Counted from the stretch's first letter, positions 7,825 through 17,505 are shown. The stretch is DNA of 64,000 nt from Clostridium saccharoperbutylacetonicum N1-4(HMT) (GCF_000340885.1 NC_020291.1:4897001-4961000); one strand, 5' to 3'. Program-made: numbers and translations. Notes: generated by a model not told the origin, from the sequence alone.

Positions 7825-9897
7825 TTATTGATTTATCTGTTCATTAATAAAATCTTCTAATTCATCTGTATCATTATTACTTGCATACAATGAATTTAGA
7901 TAATCTAATGCTTGAATATATTCATGTCTTGTTGTTAAAAACGCACTCAAGTTGTAAATAATATCCAGCTCTCTTGGTTCTAATACATTTGCTTTTTCTA
8001 AAAGAGGAAGCACATGCTCCTCTAGATTATTATTAAGACATGCAATTGCAATTTTATTTAATATTTTCCCTTGATGTTTAACCTTATTTTCAATCCTCTT
8101 AATAATATAACTGCTTGTTATATTTTCAGATTTTATTAATTTTATTAATTCTGACACCATACCATCGTTTTCTAAATTTTTATCTAATTCCTTAATTATA
8201 ATATTAATATCATTTTTTAGATTTTCTGCTCTTTCTTTTTCATCGTTTGTTATATCTATATTTTGAGCCTTAATATAATACTCAAAATTAATTAATTCTT
8301 CTTGAATATTTTCATAATTTGATAATGCACTTATTTTGTTAATAAATTCATTGTCTTCAATAGTTTCAGGCATATTTGCAATTGACGTTATAAAAATATT
8401 ATTATAGTTTGCTTTTTTTAGCATTGCTAATATATCTTTATAAGTAAAAAATTTCAAACACTCCGCATCTAAAAATCCTTCATTTTCATAATACCAATTT
8501 CCATTAATCAAATCTTTTAATATCGTAAAATTCATTACATTAGGTACACTTATTAAAACCTTCCCCTTATATTTTAAATATTTTTTTATATTTTCTAATG
8601 TTTTAACTGGATATTTTAAATAATTTAAAACATCGGCAAGAATAATATAATCAAAAAAGTTCTCTTTATAATTTAAATTAGAATTCTCTATATCTCCAAT
8701 AGCAATATTGGCAAATGTCTTTGCGATCTCTGCAGTATCTTTATCTAATTCAACCCCATAAATATTTGCATTGGGATATAAATTTTTAATTTCCAACAAA
8801 GTTGCTCCACAAGCACAACCAATCTCGAGAATATTAAAGGTTGAATTATTTGGTTCATCTATTAGCTCTAATATATCATTTCTTCTTCTAAAAGATTTTT
8901 CTGGATCAATTCTCCATTTATCTTGAAATTTTTTATTATTAACATTTAATATATCACTATAACGCTGAATATCTCTTTTAAAACTTTTACCACCATAATG
9001 ATATATGAAACTATCTTTACAGAGTATGTTTTTATATCCTAACTTAACAATTCTCAAACTTATATCATTATCTTCATAATTTCCTGGTGTAAATATTTCA
9101 TCTAATAACCCAACTTCATTTAATACTGTTCTTTTGAATAATAATGCAAATCCTATTAATGTTAACCTATATTCATATTTATTATCATTTGGAATATTAT
9201 TTTTTAATGAATAATTATAATATTGGGATATACTTTCAAATTTATCTTGTATAGTTTGATATGGAGCTTCATTACTTACTGAACTAACTGATCCAACACT
9301 TTCATTGGAATACAATCCCATTCTCAAGGTAAAAATTGAATTTGGCATTATTAAAGTATCATTATTCAAAAGAAAAACATCATTATCTTTATTAGCAATA
9401 CTTATTCCTTGATTACACCCTGCTGGAAAACCGTTGTTTTCGCTATTTAGTATATATTTAATATCTTTTTGAGCTTTTAACCATTCCCTTGTATCATCAA
9501 TAGAATTATTATCTATTACAATAATTTCATAATTATTTAATGTATTATATTTTCTAATACTTTCTATACATTGTATTGTATATTTCAAGTTATTAAAGGT
9601 AAGTATTATTATAGAAAAGTTATTAATTGATATGGCTTTAGATTCCTTTAATTTATTTATTTCAAAAATAATATTATCTTTTTCTTCAATATTTTTAGAA
9701 TATTGTAATGCATTTTCAAAACACAAATATGCACAGTTATAATTTTTCTTATAATTATATACTAATCCCATATAATAATATAAATCACTATCAAAAAGGT
9801 TTATGCTAAGTCCTTCTCTTATTAGCTGAATTGCAGAATCATATGAAAAATCATTAATGTGAGCTAATATTGTACTTTTTAGTTGTTCAAATCTCAT
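7825..9897 (-). CDS. TPR - family 2 glycosyltransferase - methyltransferase fusion
   Basis: 690 aa, cytosolic. Residues 5-85 look like TPR-type helices (SDLYYYMGLVYNYKKNYNCA). A GT-A family 2 domain follows (about 94-330): FSIIILTFNNLKYT, VIDNNSIDD, NNGFPAGCNQG, FLLNNDT (metal-binding region) and EDNDISLR (likely catalytic base). A class I SAM methyltransferase starts near 355 with ILEIGCACGATLLEI and runs to about 500. The last 190 residues are helical and end in another TPR-like stretch (LDYLNSLYASNND). Such fusions occur in flagellar or capsule glycan loci; this one lies 2.9 kb from the flagellinolysin gene. Target unknown. Confidence 0.85.
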   Translation of the reverse strand: MRFEQLKSTILAHINDFSYDSAIQLIREGLSINLFDSDLYYYMGLVYNYKKNYNCAYLCFENALQYSKNIEEKDNIIFEINKLKESKAISINNFSIIILTFNNLKYTIQCIESIRKYNTLNNYEIIVIDNNSIDDTREWLKAQKDIKYILNSENNGFPAGCNQGISIANKDNDVFLLNNDTLIMPNSIFTLRMGLYSNESVGSVSSVSNEAPYQTIQDKFESISQYYNYSLKNNIPNDNKYEYRLTLIGFALLFKRTVLNEVGLLDEIFTPGNYEDNDISLRIVKLGYKNILCKDSFIYHYGGKSFKRDIQRYSDILNVNNKKFQDKWRIDPEKSFRRRNDILELIDEPNNSTFNILEIGCACGATLLEIKNLYPNANIYGVELDKDTAEIAKTFANIAIGDIENSNLNYKENFFDYIILADVLNYLKYPVKTLENIKKYLKYKGKVLISVPNVMNFTILKDLINGNWYYENEGFLDAECLKFFTYKDILAMLKKANYNNIFITSIANMPETIEDNEFINKISALSNYENIQEELINFEYYIKAQNIDITNDEKERAENLKNDINIIIKELDKNLENDGMVSELIKLIKSENITSSYIIKRIENKVKHQGKILNKIAIACLNNNLEEHVLPLLEKANVLEPRELDIIYNLSAFLTTRHEYIQALDYLNSLYASNNDTDELEDFINEQINQ

Positions 9898-10014
9898 AAT
9901 CTCCTCCTATTTTAGTATTTATTCTACACATAATTTTACCTTAGATAAATCATAAATGCATGAACAATTTACATATTATTAAAATTTAATTTCCTAATAT
10001 ATTAACATAAAGTA

Positions 10015-10043
10015 TTGACTTCTTATAATTTCCTTTATAATAT
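10015..10043 (+). promoter_or_regulatory. Predicted promoter for the GT2 gene
   Basis: TTGACT (10015-10020) is followed by TATAAT (10036-10041, 15-bp spacer) or TAATAT (10038-10043, 17-bp spacer), about 35 bp before the start. Confidence 0.45.
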
Positions 10044-10074
10044 ATATATACTATAAAGAGGGACAGTGAGAAAA

Positions 10075-11055
10075 ATGATAAAAGTATCAATAATTGTACC
10101 TGTGCATAACAGCGAAATATATTTACATAAATGTTTGGATTCTCTTGTAAATCAATCTTTGGAAGAGATTGAAATAATATTAATTAATGATAATTCTACA
10201 GATGAAAGCATTAATATACTTCAAGAATATAAAGATCGTTATCCAAATAAGATAATTTTAATAGATTTAAAGGAAAGACAAGGTCCTGGTGGTGCTAGAA
10301 ATGAAGGCCTTAACATTGCTAGCGGCCAATACATAGGCTTTGTAGATAGTGATGATTATGTTGAAATCGAAATGTTTGAAGAACTATACAATTTAGCCAC
10401 ATCAGGAGATTACGATATGGTAGATTGTTGTTTTGAAAATAAAAGGGTTGAAAAATTCGCTTTATCAACTACTGAAAATACCTGGGGAAAACTAAATATA
10501 GAAAAAAGACGACAACTTATTGCTTATCCAGGATTTTTATGGAGTAAAATTATCAAAAGAAACATATTAATTGACAACCATATAAGATTTAGAGAAAAGG
10601 TCACTTATGAAGATATGGATTTTTTACCTGTTGTTATGCTGTATTTAAAGAGTGTTTATGCAACTGATCTTCTTTTGTATTACTATGAAAACAATCTACA
10701 TTCAATTACAAATAGCTATGAAAAAGATATTCAAATAAAGGATAAAATGGCAGCTTTAAAAGCTTTAGTTGAAAAGTTTAAAGAATTAAACGCTTATGAA
10801 GATTATAAAGAAGAAATTACTTTTCAAGTATACAATACATACATGCATATGGTTAAATTCTGTACATTCTATCTAGATGACAATGAAGTAAATTACTCTA
10901 TTTATAAGGAACTTCAAGAATTTTTCTTTAAATTAGTAAACCACGACTATAAAAATAACGAATATATTGCCAAATTGGACAAGAAGAATAGAATGTATGC
11001 AGACCTTAATAATATTGATTATAGAATAATTTTAGATACTTACCACGAACAATAA
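10075..11055 (+). CDS. Family 2 glycosyltransferase
   Basis: 326 aa from ATG 10075. The alternative GTG at 10066 is only two bases from the AGAGGGA site, too close; ATG is 11 bases away. The GT-A fold is clear: VSIIVPVHNSEIYLHKCLDSL, IILINDNSTD, GPGGARNEGLNIASG and the metal-binding FVDSDDYVE (DSD). The acceptor side has YEDMDFLP. No membrane helix. Resembles enzymes of cell-surface polysaccharide synthesis. Transcribed alone, convergent with dinB. Confidence 0.88.
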   Translation: MIKVSIIVPVHNSEIYLHKCLDSLVNQSLEEIEIILINDNSTDESINILQEYKDRYPNKIILIDLKERQGPGGARNEGLNIASGQYIGFVDSDDYVEIEMFEELYNLATSGDYDMVDCCFENKRVEKFALSTTENTWGKLNIEKRRQLIAYPGFLWSKIIKRNILIDNHIRFREKVTYEDMDFLPVVMLYLKSVYATDLLLYYYENNLHSITNSYEKDIQIKDKMAALKALVEKFKELNAYEDYKEEITFQVYNTYMHMVKFCTFYLDDNEVNYSIYKELQEFFFKLVNHDYKNNEYIAKLDKKNRMYADLNNIDYRIILDTYHEQ

Positions 11056-11062
11056 GTAATGG

Positions 11063-11105
11063 TCAAAAATCAATTGTCGGTTGAAAATTGACAATTGATT
11101 TTTGA
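11063..11105. terminator. Bidirectional palindrome of the CAATTGTCA family
   Basis: TCAAAAATCAATTGTC (11063-11078) and GACAATTGATTTTTGA (11090-11105) are perfect 16-bp inverted arms. It lies 7 bp from the GT2 stop and 6 bp from the dinB stop, so it is a likely two-way terminator. Confidence 0.7.
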
Positions 11106-11111
11106 TCATTG

Positions 11112-12158
11112 TTAAATTAAGCTTATCTGCTCCATTTCTGTTTCTTTAAAGGAGGATATACTTATTCCAATTAATCTTACCTCTTCATTTAACTCTTCAT
11201 CTTCTAGCAATTCTTTGGCAACATTAAAAATCTCACTATTATTTCCAATATAATAATTTAAGGTCTTGCTTCGTGTATGATTTTCGAAATTCTTTGTTTT
11301 GAATTTTAATGTTATGGTCTTTCCAACAACATTCTTTCTTCTCAAGATCTCTTCAATTTCAAAAGAAAATTCTTTTAAATACTCAGCTAATTCTTCTTTA
11401 TTTCTTGTATCAAATTTTAGTGTTGTTTCTTTACCAACAGACTTTCTTTCGTGAAGAGTTTCAACTTTTCTATTATCAATGCCTCGAATTCTATTATATA
11501 TATCAATTCCATTTTTTCCAAAGCAATCTATATAAAAATCTTTTGGCATATTGTATAAATCTTTTACATAATATATTCCTATGTTATTTAGCTTAGCTAC
11601 TGACACCTTACCTAAACCATGAATTTTAGAGATAGGAAGAGGAAAAAGGATATCTGGAAGCATTTCTTTATTTATTTCCTTTATCCCATTTGGTTTATTC
11701 CAATCAGATGCAAGTTTTGCTAAAAATTTATTATAAGATATACCAATAGATAAGGTCAATCCAACTTCTCTAAACACCTTATTCTTAATATATCTTGCTG
11801 CTTCCATTCCATCATTAAACTTTCCTTGTGATATATCTAGAAATCCTTCATCGATAGAAACTTGTTCTACTAAAGGAGTCACTTCATTAAATATTTTAAA
11901 TATCTCTTGAGAAACTTTAGTATATCTGCCATACCTCCCAGGTACAAATATTCCATTTGGACATTTTTCTTTAGCCATAAAGATTGGCATCGCTGAATGA
12001 ACCCCAAATTTTCTTGCTTCATACGAACAAGTAGATACCACTCCTCTTTCACTTGCACCACCAACAATAACAGGCTTTCCACGAAGTGCTGGATTATCTA
12101 GTTGCTCAACTGATGCAAAAAAAGCATCCATATCAATATGTAATATTTTATTTTCCAT
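11112..12158 (-). CDS. dinB: DNA polymerase IV (Y family)
   Basis: 348 aa from ATG 12158, behind GGGGTGAG; a GTG three codons earlier lies in that site. Catalytic palm: HIDMDAFFASVEQ (first Asp) and EQVSIDEGFLDIS (Asp-Glu pair). The steric and fingers segment is PVIVGG...ARKFGVHSAMP. Helix-hairpin-helix thumb KIHGLGKVSVAKLNNIG. The little-finger domain fills the C-terminus. It does error-prone translesion synthesis. No obvious LexA box was seen in the short upstream region. Confidence 0.94.
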   Translation of the reverse strand: MENKILHIDMDAFFASVEQLDNPALRGKPVIVGGASERGVVSTCSYEARKFGVHSAMPIFMAKEKCPNGIFVPGRYGRYTKVSQEIFKIFNEVTPLVEQVSIDEGFLDISQGKFNDGMEAARYIKNKVFREVGLTLSIGISYNKFLAKLASDWNKPNGIKEINKEMLPDILFPLPISKIHGLGKVSVAKLNNIGIYYVKDLYNMPKDFYIDCFGKNGIDIYNRIRGIDNRKVETLHERKSVGKETTLKFDTRNKEELAEYLKEFSFEIEEILRRKNVVGKTITLKFKTKNFENHTRSKTLNYYIGNNSEIFNVAKELLEDEELNEEVRLIGISISSFKETEMEQISLI

Positions 12159-12247
12159 TAATCTCACCCCATTATTGATACATTATTATAGCATAATTTT
12201 TATGTAATGTAATGCCCTATTATTTACTTTCCTGTACTTTAAACATA

Positions 12248-12256
12248 TGGTATAAT
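12248..12256 (+). promoter_or_regulatory. Extended -10 promoter element
   Basis: TGGTATAAT at 12248-12256 matches an extended -10 (TGnTATAAT); no good -35 is present. It lies about 63 bp before the 12319 start. An ATAGCT...AGCTAT inverted repeat follows in the leader. Confidence 0.45.
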
Positions 12257-12318
12257 AATTAAGTATTTTAAGTAACATAGCTTTGTTAGCTATATTTTTA
12301 TGTAAAGGAGTAATTTTT

Positions 12319-12750
12319 ATGGGTCTTAAAGAAAAACTGAGCAATAAGTTCGGTAACTATTTTCAAAATGCTTATATAGAAAAGTATGGTGACAGAATTA
12401 CAAGTATTTCTGGAACTGTTTTATCTGTAAAGTTAATTGAAAAGAGTTACATTATCTTCAATAGATTAATGGTTGAACTGGTTATTAAACCTGAAGTTGG
12501 TACAAAAATCGTTAAATGCTGGTATAAGAAAAATAGATGGTTTAAAAAACCTGAATTCATCCCTGTTAAGCAAGGTAATAAAGTTATAGTAATGGGTGTT
12601 ACAGGTGATAAGGAAAGCAAGAAAGAAAATTCACAAGAAGTTCAAATTATGAATTTATTAAATCTTACAACTAAAAAAGATTTAATTCCAATTGACCACA
12701 GTCAACTAAAAAAATCGCGTCAACAAGCTTCAAATATGATGAGAAGATAG
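12319..12750 (+). CDS. Conserved hypothetical protein, small and basic
   Basis: 143 aa from ATG 12319 with AAAGGAG upstream; the longer reading from 12283 adds 12 residues before the ribosome site and is rejected. No signal or membrane segment. Residues 30-110 alternate hydrophobic and charged residues in a beta-rich pattern (ISGTVLSVKLIEKSYIIF, VIKPEVGTKIVKCWYKKNRWFKK, GNKVIVMGVTGD), suggestive of an OB-like barrel. The tail is Lys/Arg rich. I do not recognise the family. Shares a terminator with the convergent flagellinolysin gene. Confidence 0.65.
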   Translation: MGLKEKLSNKFGNYFQNAYIEKYGDRITSISGTVLSVKLIEKSYIIFNRLMVELVIKPEVGTKIVKCWYKKNRWFKKPEFIPVKQGNKVIVMGVTGDKESKKENSQEVQIMNLLNLTTKKDLIPIDHSQLKKSRQQASNMMRR

Positions 12751-12771
12751 ATTTAAGTTTATCAAAACTTA

Positions 12772-12809
12772 AAAAGCTGGAAAATTTAAATATTAATTTT
12801 CCAGCTTTT
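12772..12809. terminator. Bidirectional intrinsic terminator
   Basis: AAAAGCTGGAAAATT (12772-12786) pairs with AATTTTCCAGCTTTT (12795-12809) around an 8-nt loop. The A-rich left and T-rich right arms allow termination in both directions, between the + gene ending 12750 and the - gene ending 12831. Confidence 0.8.
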
Positions 12810-12830
12810 ATTGATTTTATTCTCCATTGG

Positions 12831-14564
12831 TTATCCTTGTAGTAGTCCAAGGATTTTGTTTGGCTGCTGATTTGCTTGTGCCAGCATAGTCTGTGCAGCT
12901 TGAGTTAATATATTATCCTTAGTGTAAGACATCATTTCCTTAGCAATATCAGCATCCCTTATTCTACTTTCTGCTGCTGTAAGATTTTCAGATGTATTAT
13001 CTGTAGCTGTAATAGTATGCTCCAATCTATTTTGCGTTGCTCCTAATGTAGCCCTTTGAGTCGATACATTATTAATAGCAGTATCAATTATAGCTAATGC
13101 ATCAACAGCACCACTTCTTGATGAAATATCCATATTATCTATTCCCAAAGAACCACAAGTAACATTTCCACCTGTCACTGATATTATATCTCCAATATTA
13201 CCACCAACTTGTATATCCATTCCTTTTCCAGTTATAGGTGTTCCCCATTCTATTGAATAGTTTCCAATTGTAGAAGTTCCCGTTGGCGTCGTTGTATTTA
13301 ATGCACCTGCTTCTGGTACTATATCTGATGCATCTAACGGAGCTCCTCCACTTGCATCAGAACCTGTTAAAGAACCTGTATCTGCATCAGTTAAATCTAT
13401 TTTAGCTAAACTCAGCAAATCACTTGTACTGTTAATATCTGATGACAGTTTCGATAAAAATGCACTTGCAGTAGCTGGCGCTGATGATGGATTCGCAGAT
13501 GCAGCTTTTGCTGCAGTCAAAGCTTGATCAAATGTATAACTTGTATTATTTTTTAACTGATTTAATATATTTTTAATACCATCATTACCTGCTCCAGTTT
13601 CATATAATTTATTCATATATCTTGTTGCAATATATGCTGCAGCATATTTATCATTATTACTTGCCCAGCCACTACTTAAAGTGCTTGTAAGTCCTGAAAC
13701 TGTATTAAGACCATTACTTAAAATACCTTCTACTCTGTCATCACCACCGTGAACACATTCTGCTACGCCTTCTGTAAACCAAGTAGGCTGATTCCACATA
13801 TCAGTTGTTGCTGCCATGGTTGCATGAGTTAATTCATGAGCGATAACTCTGTCTATATAAATATTTCCTGTTTTTCCATCCTTATCACTAGTTAAATCCA
13901 AACCCTTTATAAAAGCAGTACTAACATGCAATTCTAAATTTGGATTAGCAATGTTATTACTATATTGTACAAATGCTGCAAGATTAGATGCCATATTATT
14001 ATCCATTACAACTTTCATTCCTGTTCCTGATGGTACGTCAAGTCCTGTTGCATTTTTGACTAAATTTTGAGCACTGCTTATCCACCAAGTATTCAAGCCT
14101 TGTAATGCTTGATTCTGCTCCTGAGTACTAGCTCCCGCACTACTTAAACTACCATCTAATACATAGTTCCCATTAAATGTAGTATTCTTTGCTATTCTAT
14201 CAATATCTTTCTTAATTTCTTGTAGTTCTTGATTTGCCATTTCTCTATCTTTATCTTGATAAGTACCATTTGCACACTGTGTTGCCAAGGTCTTACATCT
14301 TTGTAGCATGCTATGAACTTCACTCATTGCACCTTCTGTAGTTTGAATTAATGAAATTCCATCTTGAGAATTTACACTCCCCTGTTCCAATCCCCTAATC
14401 TGAGATCGCATTTTTTCAGATATTGCAAGACCAGCAGAATCATCTCCTGCTCTATTTATCCTATATCCAGAACTTAATTTTTCGGCCGTTTTACTTTGAT
14501 TACGTACATTTGTTCCTAACTTGCGTTGTGCATTCATTGCACTTAAATTATGTGTTATAACCAT
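12831..14564 (-). CDS. Flagellinolysin: flagellin with internal zinc metallopeptidase domain
   Basis: 577 aa from ATG 14564, placed by AAGGAGG; upstream in-frame codons contain that site. Residues 1-140 are a normal flagellin D0/D1 (VITHNLSAMNAQRKLG, KLSSGYRINRAGDDSAGLAIS) and 485-577 the matching C-terminal D1/D0 ending QPNKILGLLQG. The surface-exposed middle (about 155-400) is replaced by a gluzincin-like peptidase: HELTH at 243-247 and WFTEGVAE at 262-269, whose E265 is the likely third zinc ligand. A Ser/Thr/Ala-rich linker follows. This is the flagellinolysin family, reported from Clostridium, in which active protease is polymerised into the filament. It should be exported by the flagellar system. 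Substrate unknown. Confidence 0.93.
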   Translation of the reverse strand: MVITHNLSAMNAQRKLGTNVRNQSKTAEKLSSGYRINRAGDDSAGLAISEKMRSQIRGLEQGSVNSQDGISLIQTTEGAMSEVHSMLQRCKTLATQCANGTYQDKDREMANQELQEIKKDIDRIAKNTTFNGNYVLDGSLSSAGASTQEQNQALQGLNTWWISSAQNLVKNATGLDVPSGTGMKVVMDNNMASNLAAFVQYSNNIANPNLELHVSTAFIKGLDLTSDKDGKTGNIYIDRVIAHELTHATMAATTDMWNQPTWFTEGVAECVHGGDDRVEGILSNGLNTVSGLTSTLSSGWASNNDKYAAAYIATRYMNKLYETGAGNDGIKNILNQLKNNTSYTFDQALTAAKAASANPSSAPATASAFLSKLSSDINSTSDLLSLAKIDLTDADTGSLTGSDASGGAPLDASDIVPEAGALNTTTPTGTSTIGNYSIEWGTPITGKGMDIQVGGNIGDIISVTGGNVTCGSLGIDNMDISSRSGAVDALAIIDTAINNVSTQRATLGATQNRLEHTITATDNTSENLTAAESRIRDADIAKEMMSYTKDNILTQAAQTMLAQANQQPNKILGLLQG

Positions 14565-14657
14565 AATTTCTCCTCCTTGAGTTTTTACCTTCATTTATCT
14601 TTCGTATAAGAAATTAATTTCTTAATAGTAAAATAATACACTTTGTCTCAATATCTA

Positions 14658-17282
14658 TTATTTGGATTTAATTAGTAAATACACGCTATTTATAAATGCA
14701 ATTATTCCTGAAAAGAAAATTACAATAAGCCATTGATTTAGCGTTAATGCTACAGTATGAAATATATTTTGTAAAAATGGTACATATAGTACTGAACACA
14801 TTAGTAATACTGATATTAACACTGCACCTACTAAATATGGATTTGTCAATAATTTTATTTGGAAAATGGAATGTCTTTCAGATCTGCACTCAAATACGTG
14901 TATAAGCTGGGACATTACTAAAGTGCACAAAGCTAACGTCCTACATTCCTCTAAATTCATCCTATAAAATCTTCCAACCATAAATGATAACAAGGTACAC
15001 AATCCTATAAGTGATCCTCTAACTAATATTTTCTCTACTAATCCCCTAGCGAAAATGCTTTCTTTCTTTTCTCTTGGAGGTTGTCTCATTATATCCTGTT
15101 CTGGTGGATCAACTCCAAGTGCTATTGCTGGAAGACCATCTGTAGCTAAATTTACAAGTAATATTTGAATTGGGCTTAATGGATTAGGTAAATAAAAAAT
15201 AGTTGCTAGAAACATAGTTAATACTTCACCAAGATTACAAGATAATAAATATCTGATAAATTTTCTTATGTTATCATATATTATTCTTCCTTCTTCTACA
15301 GCTGCTACAATAGTAGAAAAGTTATCGTCCATTAGAATCATTGAAGATGCCTCTTTTGTAACATCTGTCCCAGAAATCCCCATTGCAACCCCTATATCAG
15401 ATTCCTTAATTGCAGGTGCATCATTTACACCATCACCTGTCATAGCAACAATATTACCTTTTCTCTTAAATGCTCGTACAATTCTTAACTTATGGTTAGG
15501 AGATACTCTTGCAAATACTCTTATTTTTTTAATCGTTCCTTCTAATTCTAAGTCACTTATTTCTTCGATCTCTTCTCCTGTCATTACTTGGTCTGATGTA
15601 TTGCATATATTCAAAGCTTTTGCTATAGCAAGCGCTGTATTTTGATGATCTCCTGTAATCATAACCGGTTTTATTCCTGCAAGTTTACACTTTAGCACTG
15701 CATCTGCTGCTTCTTGTCTAGGTGGATCTATACTTCCTGCAACACCTAAAAAAATCAGATTTTGCTCTAATCTCTCTCCTCTTGTTAAATGTTCTTCTTT
15801 ATAAGCAGCAGCAATACATCTTAAGGCTCTGGAAGACATTGCAGTAATAAATTCCATTACTTGCTTTTTCTTTTGATATGTGAAAGGTTTAAGCTTACCA
15901 CTTTCCAAAATCAAATCACATTTATCAATCAACCTTTCAGGAGCTCCTTTTACATAACAAGTTTCCTTTCCTTCCTCTTTTACTATTACAGACATCATCT
16001 TTCTTGTTGAATCAAAGGGAATATCATATACTCTGTTGGCTCTATTTATAAATCGTTCTAATTCTTTAGAATCGCTAAAAAATACATTAACCAACGCTGT
16101 TTCTGTTGGATCTCCATGCATAACTTCACACATTTTATTTTTAGTAAAGTCATAATTGCAATCATTACAATATACTAGTGCCTTCATAAACTTTGTATAG
16201 TCATTTAATTTTTCTTTTTCAAGTTCATGAATTCTTCCATTTAAATAAACTTCTTTTACAGTCATCTTATTTTGAGTCAAGGTTCCTGTTTTGTCAGAAC
16301 ATATTACAGATGTACAACCCAAGGTCTCTACTGCTGGAAGTTTTCTAATAAGTGCATTTTTCTTAAGCATTCTAGATACTCCAAGAGCAAGAGATACTGT
16401 GACAATAGCAGCTAATCCTTCTGGTATTGCTGCTACTGCTAAACTTACACCAAGTAAAAACATTTCTGTAATATCATTACCTCTTATTATCCCCATTATA
16501 GTTACAATAGCACAAATAATAATGCAGATAACAACAAGAATTTTACCTAAGGAATCTAATTTCTTATTTAATGGAGATTTTTCTTCCTCAATATTTTGAA
16601 TCAAATCCGCTATTTTTCCCATTTCAGTATCCATTCCTATGCAGTCAACCTTAAATAAGCCTCTTCCTTTAACTACTGTTGTTCCCATAAATCCTTCATT
16701 ATTAAGACCATTTTCTTTTTTGCTTTTTCCTAATTTATTGCTACCATCTTTCCCTTCTTCTGCTTTCTTTGAACTAATTTTATATTTTCCACATTCTTTA
16801 TTCACTCCAACTGATTCACCAGTTAATAGTGATTCATCTACAACGATTCCTGAACTCTCAATAAAAAAGCCATCAGCTGGTATTCTATCACCAGCCTCTA
16901 AAATAACTACATCACCTATAGTTAAATATATTGAGTTAATAATTTTTATACTTGAATCTCTTAAAACTTTGCAAGTTGGTGCAGCTAACTCTTTTAAAGC
17001 TTCTAATGATTTCTCTGTTCTAAATTCTTGAACAAATCCTAATATTGCATTAATTACTACTATTATAAGTATAGTAACTGCATCTGCTTTATCTCCTATT
17101 ATTCCCGAAATTATTGTTGCTGCAATTAATACCCAAACAATAAAATCATTAAATTGCGATAATAATATTTTTATAGCAGATATCTTCTTTTGATGCTTCA
17201 ATTCATTAAGTCCAAAGTTCCTAATTCTCTTTTCCGCTTCCTTAGTACTAAGACCCGAAGTCAACTCTTTTTCCTGTATCAC
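14658..17282 (-). CDS. P-type cation ATPase, Ca2+-transporting type II
   Basis: 874 aa. GTG start behind AGGAGG. N-terminal cation-ATPase domain, TGES (154-157, A domain), PEGL (287-290) in TM4, the phosphorylation motif DKTGTLT with D330, then KGAPE and the hinge TGDGVNDAPA. The C-terminal six helices carry NLATDGLPAIALG, typical of PacL/SERCA-like Ca2+ pumps. Residues about 163-197 are an extra Lys/Glu/Gly-rich, low-complexity stretch in the A domain. Pumps Ca2+ out of the cytosol. Monocistronic. Ion specificity is inferred from motifs. Confidence 0.92.
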   Translation of the reverse strand: MIQEKELTSGLSTKEAEKRIRNFGLNELKHQKKISAIKILLSQFNDFIVWVLIAATIISGIIGDKADAVTILIIVVINAILGFVQEFRTEKSLEALKELAAPTCKVLRDSSIKIINSIYLTIGDVVILEAGDRIPADGFFIESSGIVVDESLLTGESVGVNKECGKYKISSKKAEEGKDGSNKLGKSKKENGLNNEGFMGTTVVKGRGLFKVDCIGMDTEMGKIADLIQNIEEEKSPLNKKLDSLGKILVVICIIICAIVTIMGIIRGNDITEMFLLGVSLAVAAIPEGLAAIVTVSLALGVSRMLKKNALIRKLPAVETLGCTSVICSDKTGTLTQNKMTVKEVYLNGRIHELEKEKLNDYTKFMKALVYCNDCNYDFTKNKMCEVMHGDPTETALVNVFFSDSKELERFINRANRVYDIPFDSTRKMMSVIVKEEGKETCYVKGAPERLIDKCDLILESGKLKPFTYQKKKQVMEFITAMSSRALRCIAAAYKEEHLTRGERLEQNLIFLGVAGSIDPPRQEAADAVLKCKLAGIKPVMITGDHQNTALAIAKALNICNTSDQVMTGEEIEEISDLELEGTIKKIRVFARVSPNHKLRIVRAFKRKGNIVAMTGDGVNDAPAIKESDIGVAMGISGTDVTKEASSMILMDDNFSTIVAAVEEGRIIYDNIRKFIRYLLSCNLGEVLTMFLATIFYLPNPLSPIQILLVNLATDGLPAIALGVDPPEQDIMRQPPREKKESIFARGLVEKILVRGSLIGLCTLLSFMVGRFYRMNLEECRTLALCTLVMSQLIHVFECRSERHSIFQIKLLTNPYLVGAVLISVLLMCSVLYVPFLQNIFHTVALTLNQWLIVIFFSGIIAFINSVYLLIKSK

Positions 17283-17505
17283 AACTTTTTCCTCCTAAAT
17301 AGAAATATATTACTATATATATTTCACTTTAGAAAAGTTATGCACCTTAATATACTTTTCTATCACTTATAGATATAATTCTATCACCAATAAATATTAT
17401 TCTATCCTATTTAAATGTAATTCCATGACCTTAAAATACTTTTATATCACCTCTAAAAAAATGCTTTCCCATCACAATTGACTATTAAAAATAAAATACA
17501 AAAAA

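Noticed and set aside
14565..14657. Sigma-D promoter before flagellinolysin
   Set aside because: A TAAG...CGAAAGAT pair is present but matches the TAAA-N15-GCCGATAA consensus poorly.
16639..17031. 130-codon plus-strand frame in the Ca2+-ATPase gene
   Set aside because: Antisense shadow; the opposite strand encodes the TGES-containing domain.
17340..17410. Repeated TTCTATCA words upstream of the Ca2+-ATPase
   Set aside because: Three loose copies with uneven spacing in AT-rich DNA; not enough to claim an operator.
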